From Nematostella vectensis (Eukaryota > Cnidaria > Anthozoa > Actiniaria > Edwardsiidae): a stretch of 64,000 nt of DNA. Below are positions 60,819 through 64,000 of this stretch, in pieces (position 1 is the first letter of the stretch; each line of letters opens with the position of its first letter). The notes below the pieces were generated by a model. It made no database searches. It was not told the origin of the DNA and was given only the letters and a program-made list of their open reading frames with translations. Location: the NCBI RefSeq assembly GCF_932526225.1, contig NC_064042.1, positions 14,829,040 to 14,893,039 of the forward strand. The letters are read 5' to 3'. Made by a program: the position numbers and the translations under genes.

Positions 60819-61868
60819 TTACATCCTTGTTGCTGTATTCATATCCGTTTTAACTGGAAGCACTACGTTGACCCCAGTTGCAACTGTGTTTCCGACAGCC
60901 CCATTTAGCACACTCCTATCTCCTATGAGTGAGCGGGCCTGTCGCCTAAACGTCCTATTCATTATCCCATAGACAAGTGCATTTACCACATTGCTGACAT
61001 AAACCAAGTATATATATACGAGGTATACCCATCGAGGAAGACTAGCTGTACCAAGGAACGCATTCAGTAGCTCTATCACCACCACAGGGAGCCAGCAGGT
61101 GAGAAAGCCTAGTACAATCGCGAAGAGAGTGTTGGTTACTCGGAGTTCCTCCCCGTTCATTGCACTCCTGGTACCGAGGGAGGGCTGGACGCTATTCACA
61201 TGACGACGTACATTTCTGAACACCTTAAAGTAACAGAATATGATGGTTACCATGGGGATGACAGTGTAGACCAGCAGTAGAAAACTGGTGTAGCTGGATT
61301 TGATCGTTGGGAGCTCTGGGTAGAATGTTATAAAACAGGAGACTTTATCCGGGCGAAAAGTGAACTCTGACCATCGAAGGACCGTGGGAAGAAGAGCCAA
61401 GATCACGGCGATTATCAGCACGATTATGATACTCAAGGCAGCAAAGCGACGAGTGAAGCGCTTCTTATAGCTTACAGAACGAACCACGCGGAAATACCTG
61501 TTAAGCGCGGTTAAAGCCATGATATGCAGCGAGGCCCACGCCAAGACAAGAATCGAGAAACCTTGCAGTTTGCAGCAATAGGGACCCAAGACCCATTTTC
61601 CGGTGATTAAAATGCTCAAAGTCATGGGCATCACCAAGATGGACATGAGGAGGTCTGAGAACGCTAGAGCTATGAGGTAAGTGTTGGTGACAGCGCGACG
61701 CAGAGTTCTGCTTCGTAAAATCAGCCATAAGATCAGAGAGTTTCCCACCAGGGCGGATATGTTGATGACGAAGAGAAAAACACTTTCGGCGATTATCGTG
61801 CTTTTGCTTCGTGACCGAAGCGCGGTGGCTGCGATGGCCAAAAAATATGTGGTATTTGTTGCTTCCAT
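60819..61868 (-). CDS. Class A (rhodopsin-like) GPCR 2, intronless
   Basis: 349 residues, seven helices. N-terminal TNTT is an N-glycosylation site. Landmarks: INISALVGNSLILW (TM1), LIALAFSDLLMS (TM2), LNRYFRVVRS in place of DRY, LTCWLPVVVIELLNAF (TM6), NALVYGIMNRTFRR (TM7; the usual NPxxY proline is Ala). It shares NISALVGN, the NRYFRVxRS box, CWLPVxxIE and VYGIMNR with GPCR 1, so the two are tandem duplicates. Ligand unknown. Confidence 0.92.
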   Translation of the reverse strand: MEATNTTYFLAIAATALRSRSKSTIIAESVFLFVINISALVGNSLILWLILRSRTLRRAVTNTYLIALAFSDLLMSILVMPMTLSILITGKWVLGPYCCKLQGFSILVLAWASLHIMALTALNRYFRVVRSVSYKKRFTRRFAALSIIIVLIIAVILALLPTVLRWSEFTFRPDKVSCFITFYPELPTIKSSYTSFLLLVYTVIPMVTIIFCYFKVFRNVRRHVNSVQPSLGTRSAMNGEELRVTNTLFAIVLGFLTCWLPVVVIELLNAFLGTASLPRWVYLVYIYLVYVSNVVNALVYGIMNRTFRRQARSLIGDRSVLNGAVGNTVATGVNVVLPVKTDMNTATRM

Positions 61869-62946
61869 TTTGAACGATGTAACGGTAGCACATTTGAGTC
61901 TTTAAACTGGGGTGTATCAACTGCTTAAAGATTTATGTTGCCTACCGATTTGTATTGAAATTATCACCCTTAACAGCAAGGGGTATACCTGTGATTAAAA
62001 TACTATTCACCTGCGTTCCACAACATCTACCAATTACATGATTTATGGAATATAATTAAGAAAGGTAAACAATAAGTTTAGCCGCATACCTGACGATAAG
62101 TAATTGGTAATTGGATTGCTAGGCAATTGCTATGATCGCTGCTGTGACCGGTGGCTTTGATCGTGACCGCAGCGCGGAGGGAGCGATGAATACTAGATTC
62201 TAACATATAATAATAGGTCCTAGAAAAGAATACTAAATCCTAGAAAAAATACGCAAAAAATCCATGAGTAAAAGGTGAGCAGCGGAACTAATACCACTAA
62301 TATATGACTTATAACACTAATATCTGACTAATAACACTAATATCTAACTAATAACAATAATAAATCTTACTAATAACACTATTGTCTGGCTTAAAGCATT
62401 AATAGCTGACCTGAGCGAGGCTCTTATAATAAGTTCAAACGTCGTATTATCTATGAGCCGTAATCAATGCAAATGATATGAAACAATCGACTTGTTTCAT
62501 TTTCATAGATAATACGTTTGAAATTAGCATCATTTGTTGTTTTTTGCTGCTTGTTGCTTGCGCACCCCCCATCCCTTTCCCTCCCCCTGTCCAAAAACCG
62601 AGAAACACATACTAATTTATAATAAGTAACACTTTTGGAGCCGTTCTCTGTTGTATTCACCTTACAAATTGTTGTCATTGTGGTAAGATAGATAAAATAG
62701 ATAAATTGATAAATTCATAAATGAATGAAACTATTTGAAGCTTTAAAAGCTAAATTACAGGCTTGTCATAATGTATATAATAATAGGTTACACGTGAAAT
62801 AAAATGTGGCATAACATTTTTTAATAATAATAGGAGACATTTTTGTCTTTTGTGATGTGAAGGATAACAAGACAAAAAGAACATGAGAATCAATCAATTG
62901 ATTCGATTTTCGCTTGACAACATGGGATTCTGCACTGTGATTTTCA
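61869..62946. other. Intergenic region upstream of GPCR 2
   Basis: Contains short AACACTAATATCTGACTAAT-type tandem repeats at 62290-62400. No gene seen. Confidence 0.5.
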
Positions 62947-63128
62947 ATTAGTCATTCTATTTTGTCTTCGGTGTCCATGTATTGGCTCGTGTGTGTAATC
63001 TGCGTGAACGCGACCCCGTTATGCAGCGTCTCACTCACGAAATCGTTTTTAACAAAACGAAATTCACCTGGACTAAAATCGTCTTCTTCGGTAAGTTTTT
63101 GGGCAAACTCTCTTATAAACCTTCTCAA
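62947..63128 (-). CDS. Possible terminal exon of an unknown gene
   Basis: After an acceptor-like TTTTTATTGAG, the minus strand reads about 57 residues ending in a stop: RRFIREFAQKLTEEDDFSPG, EFRFVKNDFVSETLHN and a DTEDKIE end. Composition looks coding. No upstream exon could be fixed before the window ends; family unknown. Confidence 0.35.
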
Positions 63129-63177
63129 TAAAAATGTTGTGGTTTAAAAGCAGTGTTCTTTTTTATTACCCTTAGAT

Positions 63178-63470
63178 ATCAGGCCCGTACCCAGGGGGGT
63201 GCGAATGAACCCCCCACCATGGCCGAAGGCCACTTTCGGTTTTCAATGGACGTGCTATTTGTAGACAAAACTATAAAGCATAAGCTAGATATCACTATGG
63301 TATGAAGCCAAATCCGCCAATAAACGTCCCGTGAAGATACAGCAAAGGCATTAAAAAAATCCCTCTTTGTTCTTTCTGGGTGCTCAGATTTGTATCAGAG
63401 AACTCCCCCCCCCCCGAAGAAGATAAGGTCCACTTTTTCGGATTCCGAACCCCCCCCCCCCCCCCCTGCC
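63178..63470 (-). mobile_element. MITE-like dispersed repeat, copy 2
   Basis: Starts CAGGCCCGTACCCAGGGGGG and continues as the reverse complement of the copy at 552-787 (shared block around TATGGTATGAAGCCAAATCC). The far end is truncated in a C-tract. Confidence 0.6.
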
Positions 63471-63479
63471 AAAGAAGCC

Positions 63480-64000
63480 AAATCTGTTTTTTTTTTTTTC
63501 AAACTATGTGGGCGTTCGAGATGCTTACGGAGGAGTCGCTCAAATATCGAATCATTGTTGTTGTTTTTTTTTAATACAAAATATGAGTAGAGGATTACCT
63601 TCACAATAGCCAAATACTTTTTCAAAGAAACAAATGTTGTATCATAATGTGCTATTTCAAAATCATAATGAGAACCTAATTTGCATTAAGAGATTAAAAA
63701 TGTAAAGCGGTTTTTAGCCCCCTCCGGCGTGCCTCGTGGCGCGAAAGCCTTAGATTTCTTAGATGTATTCTTCCAAAAATGCACCGCAGACGTGTTCCCA
63801 TCAGGGTACCTATTTCTTTACCGTGCTATGGCCAGTATCCTTGGTGTTCTTGTTAAGGAGATGACATTCGGGCATCATTGCACATCTTTACCCCTCATTA
63901 CCTACGTAAATCCTTGTAAAGCTCACTTTAAAGCCAAATGGACCTTTACGGCAACTAACATGGCAGCTACAAGCAAGCAAAGTGCTCAATTTCCTCAGCT
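63480..64000. other. Right-hand end of window, no recognised gene
   Basis: AT-rich then moderately GC DNA. I found no frame or exon that I could support. Confidence 0.4.

Overview
The window is animal (eukaryotic) genomic DNA. Host genes are split into short exons with consensus GT-AG splice sites, and they encode metazoan modules: ZP, CUB and D8C domains, a SWIM zinc finger and class A GPCRs. Micro- and minisatellites, MITE-like palindromes and a tRNA-derived SINE lie between exons. The domain mix and the style of the mobile element point to a cnidarian such as a sea anemone or coral; that assignment is inference. Almost all host genes read on the minus strand.

Layout. Positions 174-9450 (minus) hold a short ZP-domain gene whose 3' end is cut off by the window edge. 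Positions 11266-27718 are a complete 16.45-kb virus-like integrating element. Positions 28718-41842 (minus) hold a second, larger ZP gene: signal peptide, two D8C domains, two CUB domains, ZP domain, transmembrane tail (uromodulin/OIT3-like). Positions about 44312-56932 (minus) hold a many-exon ZSWIM-family gene. Positions 58392-59534 and 60819-61868 (minus) are two related intronless class A GPCR genes. A possible terminal exon of another gene lies near 62947-63128.

The element is the centre of interest. It has long terminal inverted repeats (476 and 370 bp) that start AGTAGTAGG, and a 5-bp direct duplication GCAGG flanks it. It carries about 16 intact genes: a protein-primed-type family B DNA polymerase, a retrovirus-like DDE integrase, a candidate double jelly-roll major capsid protein, a packaging ATPase, a candidate jelly-roll minor capsid protein, several small membrane or coiled-coil proteins, an unknown 508-residue protein, a zinc-knuckle repeat protein, an ankyrin protein, a TFIIB-like transcription factor and a small membrane protein. 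This is a Polinton/Maverick- or adintovirus-like virus, but I see no adenovirus-type protease.

Three features look like an undescribed regulatory system. (1) The element encodes its own TFIIB homologue. (2) Nearly every gene is preceded by a TTTAAA-centred motif, in two forms: GAAAAGTGGTTTAAAGAC before PolB, zinc-repeat, ankyrin and TFIIB genes, and TGATTTAAAGATTATC-like before capsid and structural genes. In the first class the motif lies only about 9-25 bp from the ATG. (3) GC-rich palindromes (CGAGGGGCTAGCCTC-like) are scattered between genes and inside reading frames, where they encode RGAS-like peptides. A natural model is that the viral TFIIB-like protein reads one or both promoter classes to time replication genes against virion genes; this is inference.
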